A stretch of 64,000 nt of DNA, taken from positions 122,248 through 186,247 of the forward strand of contig JANPWX010020186.1 in NCBI GenBank assembly GCA_024734555.1. The letters are read 5' to 3'. Source of the DNA: Trochalopteron elliotii (lineage: Eukaryota > Chordata > Aves > Passeriformes > Leiothrichidae). Shown in pieces: positions 52,241 to 64,000 of this stretch; within the stretch, counting starts at the first letter, position 1, and every line of letters starts with the position of its first letter. The position numbers and the translations under genes were made by a program. The notes below the pieces were generated by a model. That model made no database searches. It was given only the letters and a program-made list of their open reading frames with translations, and had not been told where the DNA came from.

Positions 52241-55200
52241 CTAAAAGATAAAAAGAAAAGCAATTAAAGAATTCTTCTGAATATGCACTGCACAGCTTTT
52301 GTGACTTGGTATGTAGATACTCTCATAGCTGTCCATCCAAATCTTAAATTTTTCATGCAAACACTATGCCAGAGTGGTGAGGTGGTGGAATTAAAATCCT
52401 CAAAACCCAATAATCATTAAGTGGAACTGAACCAACCTAATTAAACAGTTTGTTGTCAATTTTTACACTTGTGCTGAGCAAGTTTTGTACCAAATGCTCA
52501 GGAATTCTGATGCATCAGCCAGCACTTGGTATGATGGTCACCCAGTCAGGCAGAGAATTTACAACTTTATTGTTTGTAAACAGAAAGCTCTCCTCCCCAA
52601 CATTTCATTTTGTATAACCCCAACAACAACAAAAAAGGAAGAAGTATTGTTAGGACTGTCCTAAATTTGTGAAGTTTTCCTGACACTTGTTCTATCTCTC
52701 TGCCTTCCAGTTCTGAATATTTTGAAATAGAGTAGCAAAGTTCCCACATAGTCAGGTCACAGGTTTCATCTCCAGAGGAACACGTGGTCTGATTAAGAAG
52801 AGACAGAATGTGGAGATGTGTGTGGCAACAAGAATTAAAAGTATGGAGAAAAAATTGCTACCACAAAAAATTGCTTTGTTCCTCATCCATTTTTTGATAC
52901 ATTTTATTTCCACCTTGCGATTCCTGAAGCTGAGACATCCAAGTGAAGGAACAGTAAAAACAGAGGAGGCAATATCTCATTTTCAGTTGTGATGTCATAA
53001 ATCCTCGCAATTGCAGGGGAAAATATCAGTGTCAAAACCTGCAGCAAGTGTGTCAAGTTGCTGTGGGAATGAAGGGAACTAGAAAGGGAGGGAATGGAGG
53101 GAATCCAGCCCACAACCTCTCAACTTCCTAAGATGATCTCTGCCTTTTACTTCAGCACACAAACTGAGATTTAAATAAACCAAAGCGCTTTCTTCAGCCA
53201 CATGTGAATTTCTAGTAGGACAAGAGTTACATTCTAGCAGGTTGTATCATCCTTCTGAAACAACAGGATGTGTTGAAGAAAGTTCAGGAAGAGGCCAGGC
53301 TGGAAGCCACACTCATATATCCTGATTTATCCATCCTTTCTGGCTGCCTGCCTTGTTACCATGAGGATGCAATCAGCTCCCTCTGTGTGTCCTAGTACAT
53401 GCAGTTTTTGAGTTGTCATCCAAGCAGATTGTTCCAAGCAGAAAGCAGCCATGGAAGAAATGGCAAAAAAAAGCACTGACAGCAAAAACAGATGGCACAA
53501 GCTACCATGGCAGGACTGAATGAAATGAAAATGAAGAAAGTATAGCAGTCCTGGGGAGAGGCCACAGAACATTCTGGGCACCAACTCATGCACTGGGTGT
53601 AGGAGAACCCAGTTCCTTTCCTAGCCCTGTAGTGAAACTGCTGCAATGTGCTGCAGTTAAGCTATTTCTTTCCCCATCTGAAAAAAAAAAATTTAAAAAA
53701 AAAGTTTCTTTTTTTCCTACAATAGTGTAGACCTATCAATCTAAAGAATTTGACATTTTCTGAAGAAAAGCTGCAGATGTTTCCATTAAAACATCATACT
53801 CTCCTGCCTTTTTTCTTCTTTTCTTAGTTTCATGGACTTATTTATGTTGGGTTTTCACATAAGTGTTGGTGAGAAAACCAGTAATGAAACAGATAAAGGT
53901 CTTTCTGTACTTCCTACTGAGGAAATTATATTGCAAAAACATCTGGCTGGATCAGTGGCCTTGACTACACTCAAAAATATTTGAAGATACCAAGGAAGAA
54001 CATAATACAGAAACAGCCATGGTATGTAAATATGGACAACCCCGTCAAACAACTTGCAAAGAGATTAGCTCCTGGAGGAAAAATAAGTGACAAAACTCCT
54101 AAATAAATCTGGCTTATCTGTTAAAGAAAAAAGAAGTTACTTCTCAGAAAAAGATAAAATATTTCATCAGTTGGGACAGGATCAATAGCAGTTATCAATA
54201 ATTCACAGAACGAATGCATAAACTGAAGGCTGCTGTCACTGAAGGTCTCTGCTGGCTTTTCATGCTAACAGGTATTGAGTAATCAATTAATAACATCCAG
54301 TTACCAACACTGATTAAGGGATATGAGATTTGACTTTCTTTATTAAAATCTAATGAATAAACATTTCAGTGCAGCTGGGAGCAAAGGCAGTTTATTCCCA
54401 GGAGCTGAACCAACAGAGAAGTTCGTGAAAGGATAACTCTCTAGATCCCACTGAACTGCAGCTGTTTTGCAGCCCAGGCTCCACCTCCTTGTTTCCTCCT
54501 GCACCTTTCACCCACCTAATTGCACCTACCATTTATTCTCCACTGTATATTTTGGGGCATGTGCCACCTTTCCCTCACCCCCTGCCAAATTCACACATGG
54601 ACCTGTTAGAGACAGACAAGATTTTACTCCTTCCTGAAGCAAAAACAAAGAAACCAAAACAGTGCTGAGGGAAGGATCAGGCTCATTGATATCTCACTGC
54701 CCCATCCATGCCCATCCTCCAGCAGATCTGATCTCTGCAGGGGGAGGGATTCATCCTTGGGGATTAGAAGATGCAGTCTGCAGGGTTCCCAAACCAAGCA
54801 TCACCTGAGCAGTGCAGGGGCTGTGGCCCACCCCTTCCTCTCACCCACATCACTGTTCTGGTCCCAACTTGGCTGCAGAAATCATCACAAACACACAACA
54901 GGAAAAAGATGGAAGAAGCAAAGGCAGAGGCTCAGGAGGCTCAGAGGGCACAGCAAAGGACCAGAGTAGGTCTCTTAGCATACACAGAACAGGATAACTC
55001 AAGGCTGCTGGTGACAGATCCCACATTACAGGACAAGTGGCAGGTGGGAATGTTGCTGGTTTTGGTATCCCACACATTGGGAATCACAGTACTGCCACAT
55101 CAGCTCCTGGAGCTGGACTCAAGGTCCCAAATGGGTTCTTGGACTTTCACTATAATAACAGTGAGGGGACTGGCTGTTGTGGAGGGAGACCTCTGAGCCA

Positions 55201-56399
55201 AAGTGGTACAAGGGCATGTAAGGAATAAGGAACAGCAACAGAAGCATACTAAAATGGAAATGAACATTAGAATGTGAATACTGGGGCATGAGGTGGAGGT
55301 TTTCTTTTCACAAACTAACAACTGCTGCAGAAAACCCCACAAACCACAACCTATTTTCTGGGCAAGAGTCAGAGTGGTCTCCCTGTGCCCCAGTTGCTGC
55401 AAAGAGAGCACACACAATACCTGTGAAGCAAAGCCTGGAAAAATCAGTCACATGTGATATAAGGTCTCCTCTTGAGAAGTTTAACCTCCCACTCTAACAC
55501 ATCACTAACAAAAGGCAGATCTTTGATATTGCCCCCATTCCTCACAAGCAAGGCAAAGAGCCACATTAAGATGCAAAAGCCACCCAAAACTGTGACTGAT
55601 GCTATTATTGCCCCTATTTTGTGCAGTGTTTGGTCACCCAGAGGCAGATTTCCCTCGTCCACAGGGGCATTTCAATAGAATCAGATCTGAATTGCAATAT
55701 AAGGGCTCAGCCACTTTTGCCACCACTTCACAGATGACAGAAATTGGGTCCAGTTTCCAGTACAGACCAGCCTTCTCCAAGGGGCCACAGAGAGCCATTT
55801 ATAAATACATAGAGAGAGATACAGCAGAAATCAAACAGTTAAGCAGCCTCACCTGCAGTGCTGCTCAAAGAACCAACAGGCAGGTGATTAATGCAAACAA
55901 CAAAGAAGCAAAGATGATTATTTGAAGCCCCAGACTGAAAATACCACCGTGTTTAGAGGATGCTTCACCGGGCAAGCCTCCATCTGTTACCACGGCAACC
56001 CGGTACCCAAGGCAGCCACCAGAGATCCTGGTGGGAGATTGCCTCCCCCAGAATCCTGTAACACAAGTTCAAGTCACAAAAATCATTTCTTTCCCCATCG
56101 TGCAGCACTCTGTGTTCACACAGACTGGACTCAAAGGTAACCATCACAGTAATTATTTCATCTTCAGCTCCAACTTATTTCTTTCTTGTTTGATGTCTCT
56201 GTAGCTACTAAGCACCTTAAATTGAACCATTTCACTAAACAGCTTCATTACAACCTCACTTCCTAACATCAACAGTTTTCTTATCCTGACAGAATGACTA
56301 ATTCAGATCCTTCATTTTTTTTTTTAAATAATAAAATGATTTTTTAAAATAATTTTTTTTAAATATTAAAGCTAAGGCAAAATCCAAAGTGCTATTTTA

Positions 56400-56455
56400 T
56401 AGAATCATAGAATCATTAAGCTTGGAAATATCTCCAAGATTGTAGAGCCCAACCT
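56400..56455 (-). mobile_element. CR1 LINE 3' tip
   Basis: On the - strand a ggttgggctctacaatcttg block then ccaagcttaatgattcta and tgattcta: the last 55 bp of a CR1 including its octamer tail. It directly abuts the hexamer microsatellite at 56456. Confidence 0.8.
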
Positions 56456-56469
56456 TTATTATATATGTT

Positions 56470-56472
56470 TAT

Positions 56473-56525
<53 letters not shown>

Positions 56526-56529
56526 NNNN

Positions 56530-56576
<47 letters not shown>

Positions 56577-56580
56577 GTAT
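56470..56580. repeat. (GTATAT)n microsatellite
   Basis: About 17 units of gtatat broken by an assembly gap of four N (56526-56529). It gives a spurious Met-Tyr repeat frame. Confidence 0.95.
56526..56529. other. Assembly gap (4 N) in microsatellite
   Basis: Four unknown bases in the middle of the gtatat repeat. The true repeat length is therefore uncertain. Confidence 0.98.
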
Positions 56581-57837
56581 ATATATGTATGCATATTTGG
56601 ATTACATATACTCCTATTATATATAATATAAATATTACACCATATTTATTATATTTACATTTGACTTGACAAATGTGAGAAGAATCTCATTTTTCATCTG
56701 AGCCCCATGTGCCCGACAATGTAGCCCTATGATCAAATATATATTTGGCAATCTAAAGAGTATTTGAAAGTATATTTTCTAAAAAAAAAAATTATTTGAA
56801 TTCAATAACACCATTCTATTCTGCCTGGAATCATCAATTTTTATGAAACACCCTTTAATCTTAGCATTAACAAAAAAAAACACTAGAAAGGACATGACTG
56901 TAAATTTCTGAAGGCGTTCCTGTTGTACTTTCTCTGTATTACTCACTACTTTGTCATGTTCCTCCATATTTATTATCTCCTTTCTAGGAAAAAAATTTGC
57001 TTCTCTCATTTTTATAATTATAAAAAATCACCTACAAATTCTAGATTTTAATGCATGGAGGGAGCAAAGAAAGTTCAAAGCCACAGGCATTCAATTAATA
57101 GCTTCTAAAATGGCTGGCACAAAAAAAATTGTTCACCTTCTAACCATAGAAATTCTTCCCTTCGACTAAAATTGTACCTTGAGCAGGAAAAAATGCTGCC
57201 CTTGTACTTGTGCTGTAGTAGCTTGCAGGCCTCTTCCTTCAGTTCATGGAATTTGCCAACATTTTCTCCCCCGTAATTATTTTGACACAAAATATATGTT
57301 TGCAAAGGGTTTTTTTTTTCCTGGTTGTCAACCTGTTCAGCCACATCTAAATCACTGAGTCTGCAGAGATGTCAGGTAGCAGATGCTGCTTTACTCAGAG
57401 CCAGTGGGCAGAGTAGACTTAGTGCAGTCCAGAGCAGTAAACAAACATTGCAGCAGGCTCAGCACGAGGATGTGTCCAAAAATGCACCTTGGAAATGGGA
57501 TATAACACTCAGCTTGCAGAGCAAGCACAGGTGGTCATGGAGAAATTGTGGGATGCAAAAATGTTTCACAATACTGACAATAAAAAAAGGAAATATATCA
57601 TAATCGATTATATACAGAAAAGTAAGACTTCAGGATCTAAGGCAGATGAACTCAAGTATTTTTAACAGAATTATTCAATTACTCAATAGATGGATGTCAT
57701 GGATATTGAACACATTAAAGCTGTTATTTTAGGAATCTTTGTAGTCTTCTTCTTGATTTTGAATATGTCTCATTTTGACCAGAGAGGCCATGAATTTAAT
57801 TTCTTTGCTTAATTTAAGCAATGAGTCTCAAAAGAAA

Positions 57838-57880
57838 AAACAAAAAACAAAAAAAAAAAAAACCAAAACAAAATTACCTA
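57838..57880. repeat. A-rich low-complexity tract
   Basis: aacaaaaaacaaaaaa and aaccaaaacaaaa units, similar to tracts at 5376, 28838 and 60235. Confidence 0.75.
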
Positions 57881-59859
57881 AACCCAAATAAAGAAACTAA
57901 AAAATCCACACCTGAAGTATCTAAAATGTTACAAATAAAAACCAGGAAATCTGTCAAAACCTACAAAAAGTTATATAAGCTGGTATTGCTGTGAGATGAC
58001 ATGGGAAATACAACTTTCTTCACTAGTAGATGTCTTTGTACAGTATCCCTGACCTACCCCCTTTGACGCTCAGGAATACCTACAAAATACTTGCAAAATA
58101 CAAAATAAATCAATTTGGCCAAAACTGCTGCACTGTACCCAAAGAAATAAAATCCATCTGTTAATGCTGCAGAAGGACATTTGGGGAGGTCACCACTGTT
58201 AGTGGTCAACACAGTTGCAGTGAATGAGGTCAATAAGAAGAGACTCAGAGGAATATGCCCCAAGCAGGTGAGGTAAACTGTGGGGGAAAAAGAAAAAAAA
58301 ACACTCCCTCAATCAGGAATTCACTTTCTAGCATGTAAAAATTAGAATTCGCAGGTTTTCGAAGGAAAACCTTCCACACAGAAGGATTGCTGTTTGCTTA
58401 GACCTAATCACTCAAAAATTCAAATAAAAACCCTCCTTGTTTCGTCAGGGCTCTCTGACCTCCTTCTAAGAAATGTCCCCACGACATCCTGTAATTCAGT
58501 GCCATCAGCATTAGTTACAAGTTTCCATGTCACTGCGACCCTGGAGGGATGGAGTGCAGGACCTGGGAAAAGACCTCACCCACAGCCAAACAGACATTTT
58601 GCACCAGTGGGATTTGTCCTTGGTGCCCCACAGCTTCTTTATTGCATTGCTGTGCTAGGAACTGCAATTTAATAGCATTGGTCTTGTCTGTGCTCTAATG
58701 AACACAATCTGATTACTGCCCCGCCACTGAGAGATTGAACCTGGCGCTGGTCACCTTTACCTCTGCCACTCATCATTAGCCAGCTAAAATGTTTTAATTG
58801 AAATAATGGCTTGAGACAATAAGGCCTGCAAGGCATGACAGATAGGGACTGTAAATAAAATAAAGAAAACAAGACAACAACAGCAACAAAAAAGCAAAAC
58901 CAGCACTGGCCCAGGGTCGTGTGAGTTAAGGTGGTACAGGGTTGTTTTGTAATGTTCCTCACATTAGGGAAAGGTCAAGGAATTTTGCTTTTATGAAGAG
59001 TACCGTGCCTTCAGTGTGAAGGCAACCTTTTAACTTCTCAAATTTGGGCCATCTTAACAAGGGTAATTTAGATATCTGACTCAATCTCACCAAAGAAAAT
59101 CCAAAAATTATAGTTCAGAACCTAAAACCATGGTAGTGCTGGGCCAATGTAAACTGTCACTCTCAGTCATGCCTTACCTGCATGTCTAAACAGCATAGTG
59201 AAAACTAGCAAAGTAACTCTTTTTTTGACTCAAGTATTTTGGCCATGGGGGGAGACACTCTGTTTTGCTAAACTGTATCACCATGCTGCAATTAATGCCA
59301 TTAAAATGAATGCTGCTCACCTAGAACATTACAGAGCTTAGGCAAACAACAAAATTACAGTTTCAGAAACCCCAAGGAGCAAAAAGAGACATTATCAACC
59401 TGACTATCTGCTTAAAATGTACATTTACTTAAAATATTTGTACAAAGGACCTAACATTTCTGCCTAAGATACAGCATTCTATGAGCAAATATAATTTATT
59501 TCTGTTGGCATTTCATTGTCTAACCAAGGCAATGAGTTTTTCCGTCTGAGCTCTAATTCTGTAATTTTGTCACCCAGGTCAGTATGAGTATCCCCATGAG
59601 TTAATGGGACTTCATGGGAGCATAAACTCTAGTCCCAGCTTTCTGTGATCTCTTCTCCCTGCAAGAGCTGCTGGATGATCCATCCACAGTGCAGTGAGCA
59701 ACATTTATTAAGCATTTATTAAGTTCTCAAAACCAGAATTATGAACATTCAGCCTACACTTGTCTCAGGCATTGAAACTGGTTAAGTGATACAGAGCCTG
59801 GGCAGACATGAGTGAGATGACCAGAGCTGTGGGGTGTTAAGCTTAAGCCTTGCCAGGCA

Positions 59860-60067
59860 TGGGTTTTGGGGTATTTTTTGTACTATTACATTTTTATTCT
59901 TTTAATTTTCCTAGTAAAGAACTGTTTTGTTCCTATTCCCGTATCTTTGACTGAAAGCCCCTTAATTTCAAAATTATAATAATTCAGAGGGAGGAGGTTT
60001 ACATTCTCCATTCCAAGGGAAGCTCCAGCTTTTCCCTGGCATACACCTGTCTTCCTAAACGAAGACA
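59860..60067 (-). mobile_element. Truncated LTR of the 2568-3509 family
   Basis: Read on the - strand it starts TGTCTTCGTTTAGGAAGACA and follows the left 200 bp of the LTR at 2568 (ctccctctgaattattataa, cttttcagtcaaagatacgg-like blocks), then stops matching near 59860. Only the 5' part remains. Confidence 0.8.
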
Positions 60068-62875
60068 AAACTTCATATTGACAAAACTGGGCACTCCAGA
60101 TTTTCAAAGGCTGAGTATTTGTAGTCTCAATTATTTACTGTGTTCTCTTCATTTAATGGACTTGTCATGAACAGCCATGCCCACTTCACACTTTAAAAGC
60201 ATGTCAGAAGTCTTCTTCTTGGCTTCAGTCGGGTAAAAAAAAACCAAACACAAACACATTCCGCATGTCCTTTGTTAAGGCTCCAGGATATACTGAAAAG
60301 TTAATATTAATAACAATATTAATAATGTAATTATCATTTATACTCAGATATTACCACACACCCTCAGTCCCAGGGCCTCCTTTAGATTAGGTCATCCCTT
60401 TCTGCTAGTTTACACTCTGGGCTGCCTCAAAACACAATAGACAAACACAACAGACACAATAGAGGGGGGAAAAAAAGAGCAGAGGGAACTGAAAGTGCTA
60501 CAACAAACAGATCATAGCACTGGATCAAATAAAGCTGAGCACTGGCTGCACTGGCTGAGGGTCTATACAGACAGTTTCCTAAAGGCATCCTTTTAGGCAT
60601 TACAGTTATGAAGAGATCTACAAGCAAGTAAAATGCCAGCCAGATTTACTCTGAAGAATAGTTTTGCCTTCCATACAGCAATGTGGGAATAAAAAGGCTA
60701 AGCTGCATCTGGAAAATTTTGCAAAATTATGCAACAGTTGCCTCAGAAGAGAAATGCTTATCTGTTTTGCCAAGTCTTGCTTGTTCTCAAGCGAAGAATT
60801 CATTTTTTTTTAGTCCTCTGAGAAAAGTAAATGCTCAAAAAACATAATCAGCTGGAAGAAGTGAACTTAAAAAATAAATAGTCTATCATTCTCATATCTT
60901 GACATTAAAGATTAAAGTGTAACTTCCCAGATTTCTCAATATCTAATGATTCACAGGTGTTCACCTAGGCCAGGCTGGGCAACAGCAAAGCCCAGCAGAC
61001 CCATCCTGTCCTCATTCCATGGCTATCCATGTTGCTTCACATTTCAATTGATCTTCAGCTATTGATTTTCACACAAAGAGCACATAATTATTACAGATTT
61101 ATACTGAGCACCTCTCAATGTCACTTCCAAACAGCCACACCCCAGAGAAACTTTTTGGAAATTCCTGTCATCATCACAGCCCACATACACAAGTAGGTGT
61201 GTACACACACACACAGAGGCTAAATTGCAAAGCCTACAAGGATTTGTGAACATTTTATTTATTTGAACAACCAAAAAACTAAGATGAACCCTGCTGAAAG
61301 CCCAAATCATTCCCCAACTGAGACACCAAAGGCTGAGAATCCACATCATCCAGAGAAGGCCAAAAGAGAGCCACTAAATAAGATCACTTGTGACTTCCAT
61401 CCATCTATCTCTAAGTGCAGGCAGGAGGAAGTTTGAGTGAAACAATTCATAAAAATATCACTGCTCTGAAAGAAAATATTCTACTCCTAGAATTGTACCA
61501 TTCTGATAGAATGTGTAGGGCTAAAAATGGTGAAGGAAGCATAGAAGAAAAGATAAATATCTAAAGTGGAAAATAAAAAGCATTTGCACCCTTTCCTGTC
61601 CTCATTTGTGCTCATTATTTAGTATAATTCACTGATTCAGCCTCTGGCCAAGCTACCTAATAAAAAATTAATTCATATGGGAACAAAGAAGTATCTTGCT
61701 CCAATACTTAATACATTAAAACACAGATTTATCACTCAAGCAAAAATGAGCCCAGTTTATACTCAAGCTATCCTTGTAATCCAGGTAATCATGGTGCACA
61801 GTATGAACCTGCTGTTTGATCAGCTGTTGCTGTGTGCAGCCAACTGAACAGACTCAATTCAGTGTTTTATATATGAATTATACCATCAAGATAAAGACCA
61901 GCTGCCTGGGAGGGAGGAGGCTACAGGGACATCTCTCCTCCCCACCCTCCTCACTTCCAGCTGTGTGGAAACTGAAGAGTGAAAAAGCTGAATAGTACAA
62001 AGTAATATCTGTAAGATGAGCAAGTTTAAAATGAATCAAAACTTCAGGGAACTTTGTAACCACCTGAAAAATGAAGTGCCAACAGAAGCCATGTCACCAC
62101 CATAACTTAATCTTTGCAAGATACCCAAGCCTCTAATGAGCCACAGCCAGAATGTTCAGCAGTAAAAATAAATAGTGCATCTGTGATTTATTTTGCCAGA
62201 TGTGCCAGCTACTGGGAGCAACCCACAAGGTCTCAGACTTTCTAGACTAGACCACCCCTTCTTCCAGGGATGGTTTTCACTTTGCATTCCCCCATCCTAT
62301 CCCTTTCTCTCCTTCCCCCTGTTGCCCTTTCCTCTACACATTCACACACAGACCCCCAACAAAATCCCGATGCCTTGGGCATTCATCATTTCCTTGGGCA
62401 GTTCCCTACTCTCCATCCACTGCTGCTGCTGCTCCTGATGCTGTTAAGAGCCTACAAAACTCATACAGCTGACTCCTGTGGGGCTGTGGGTGGCATAGCA
62501 GCATAGAAGCCTGCTCTTCCCATAAATAATATTATAACTATTTCTTGACTAGGTCAATGCAACTCCTCTCTGGCTTGACAGGCACCTTTCAGTACCTCTT
62601 TTATTACTAACTTATCCAGAACTCAGGGTCTCCCCAAATTCTTCTTTCTCTTTCCTTCCAGCCCTAAACCAAAAATGGTTTGTGGAGAAAATACAGTTTT
62701 CTAAGTGACTTTATACTGATTTTTCTTTCAAGCAAGCTGTTTGAACAGAGAAGTGACAGGACAGAGAAAATTCTGCAAAATACAAGAGCGTGGGTGGGTT
62801 ATTTAGAAGAATGCAAGTCATTCATGGTTTAAATACCAATGGCCTGTAGTGCAGCCTCACTGACCACTGAAAAGA

Positions 62876-62897
62876 GAAAAAAAAAAAAAAAAAAAAA
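62876..62897. repeat. Poly(A) run
   Basis: About 22 consecutive A on the + strand (after agag), in MAOB intron 1. No retroposed gene is recognisable upstream of it. Confidence 0.9.
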
Positions 62898-63164
62898 GTT
62901 AAACAAGAACAATGCAGCATTACAAAATGATAAACCTTAGACATGAATCAGTCCACAAGGAAAAAAAACCAGTGGATTAGATGAATGATCACATTTTGGC
63001 CATTCTTCAAGGCAGCAATAATAATAACATCTGAAATAAGTTTACAAGGATGAAATAGGTTATCAGCCCAGAAGGAAAATCATGTTAAGTTCAAAAACGG
63101 CTATATAAAAATTAAATGATTGAAACTTTAATGAGATGAATGTAATTTCCTCAAGAAACCGAAG

Positions 63165-63645
63165 CCTGGCTGGAGTCCTGGAGTCCTGACCACAAAAAAG
63201 ACAAGGACCTATTGCAGCAGGTCCAGAGGAGGCCCACAAAGATGATCCAAGATGAACACCTTTCCTATGAGAAAAGGCTGAGAGACCTTGGGTTGTTCAG
63301 CCTGGAGAAGAGATGGCTCTGGGAAGATCATATAACAGCTTCCAGTGTCTAAAGAGGCTTATCAGAAAGATGAGGATGAAATTCTTAGTAGGGCCTGTCA
63401 CAATAAGACAAGAGACAGTGATTTTAGACTAAAAGAGGGTAGATTCAGATTAGATGTAAAGAAAGTAACTTCTTACCATGAGGATGGTGAAATGCTGGAA
63501 CAGGTTGGACAGGAGAGGTGGTAGAAACATTCAAGGACAGGGCTTTGAGCAACCTGATGTAGTTAAATATGTCCCTGCTCATTGCAGGACAGTTGGAATA
63601 GATGACCTTTAGAGGTCCCTTCCAGCCCAAATTGTTCTATGACTA
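63165..63645 (+). mobile_element. CR1 LINE 3' fragment
   Basis: From aaggacctattgcagcaggt through cagaggaggcccacaaagat, ttgggttgttcagcctggag and gatgacctttagaggtccct to the ccaaattgttctatgac tail. It is the distal 480 bp of a CR1 in + orientation, closely related to the copy at 14008. Antisense to MAOB. Confidence 0.9.
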
Positions 63646-64000
63646 CAACTCCTCAGGAATGATGATTGATTTTAGAATCATCCCTGAGTGCTTTGTAAGT
63701 ACATCAAGACACATTCTCAGCAAAAGAAATCCAAAGGAATGCCTGCAATAATCTAGGGCTCTGCTCAGTAAACTTTTATAATCATGATAAACTTCACTGC
63801 TATATCAGTGCACTCTGTGAAATAACTGCTGCAGAACAGAGACACAACACAAAGGCAAACAACTCCTGTTTTGGGAAAGGGCAGCAAGACAGCATGACTT
63901 TTTATCATGAAATAACACAACTATTTAATTACAGTTGTCAGTTGTGCTATGGAGAAGGAAACTGTGGCAGTGGGAAATGTGCCAAAATCCCCCAGATTGT

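Larger units (their letters stand above)
52241..64000 (-). other. MAOB: MAOB intron 1 (3' part)
   Basis: At least 11.7 kb upstream of exon 2 to the window end. I searched the - strand for the exon 1 signature (V-V-V-x-GGGIS with a phase 1 donor and a G/C-rich promoter) and found none, so exon 1 lies beyond 64000. It contains a hexamer microsatellite with a 4 N gap, two CR1 pieces and an LTR fragment. Confidence 0.75.

Noticed and set aside
55970..56060. G/C-richer patch in intron 1 as MAOB exon 1
   Set aside because: Neither strand encodes the GGGIS dinucleotide motif or a phase 1 donor, so exon 1 is more likely beyond the window.
56472..56669. Met-Tyr repeat frame
   Set aside because: Translation of the gtatat microsatellite, and it spans unknown bases.

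Overview
The window comes from a bird genome, most likely a songbird. The evidence is vertebrate split genes with GT-AG introns, several CR1 LINE 3' ends (some ending in the avian octamer tail related to ATTCTGTG), solo LTRs of kinds I associate with passerine genomes, and many A/C-rich low-complexity tracts. It holds parts of two monoamine oxidase genes placed tail to tail, as in mammals, and I see no other protein-coding gene.

Left, + strand: the last six exons (10-15) of a MAOA-like gene at 581-7856, followed by a short 3' UTR with an AATAAA signal at 8044. Exons 1-9 lie before the window. Next comes about 14.7 kb between the two stop codons (7857-22732), which holds CR1 fragments, two solo LTRs and probably the MAOB 3' UTR. 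Right, - strand: exons 15 to 2 of a MAOB-like gene at 22733-52240, all in frame, with the 14 exon lengths I recall for the mammalian genes (95, 138, 105, 92, 142, 150, 160, 97, 54, 58, 98, 112, 63 and 156 bp). Exon 1, with the start codon and first half of the dinucleotide-binding motif, was not found. It should lie beyond position 64000, which makes intron 1 longer than 11.7 kb.

Both products are flavin-linked mitochondrial outer-membrane enzymes that oxidatively deaminate amines. Each keeps the flavin-attachment motif SGGCY in exon 12, the aromatic-cage tyrosine in exon 13 and a C-terminal hydrophobic tail in exon 15. I name them by the tail-to-tail order and by slightly better similarity of the right gene to MAOB. 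Both proteins are nearly equidistant from mammalian A and B, so the symbols are less certain than the family.

The most notable points are: an A/B-mixed substrate cavity in the right-hand enzyme; loss of a conserved cysteine in the left-hand enzyme; exon stretches so alike between the two genes that gene conversion is plausible; a CR1 that ends about 30 nt before the last MAOA exon and may supply its branch point; four solo LTRs with readable ends; and two nearly identical same-direction LTRs that bracket MAOB exons 7-15. No undescribed multigene system was found.
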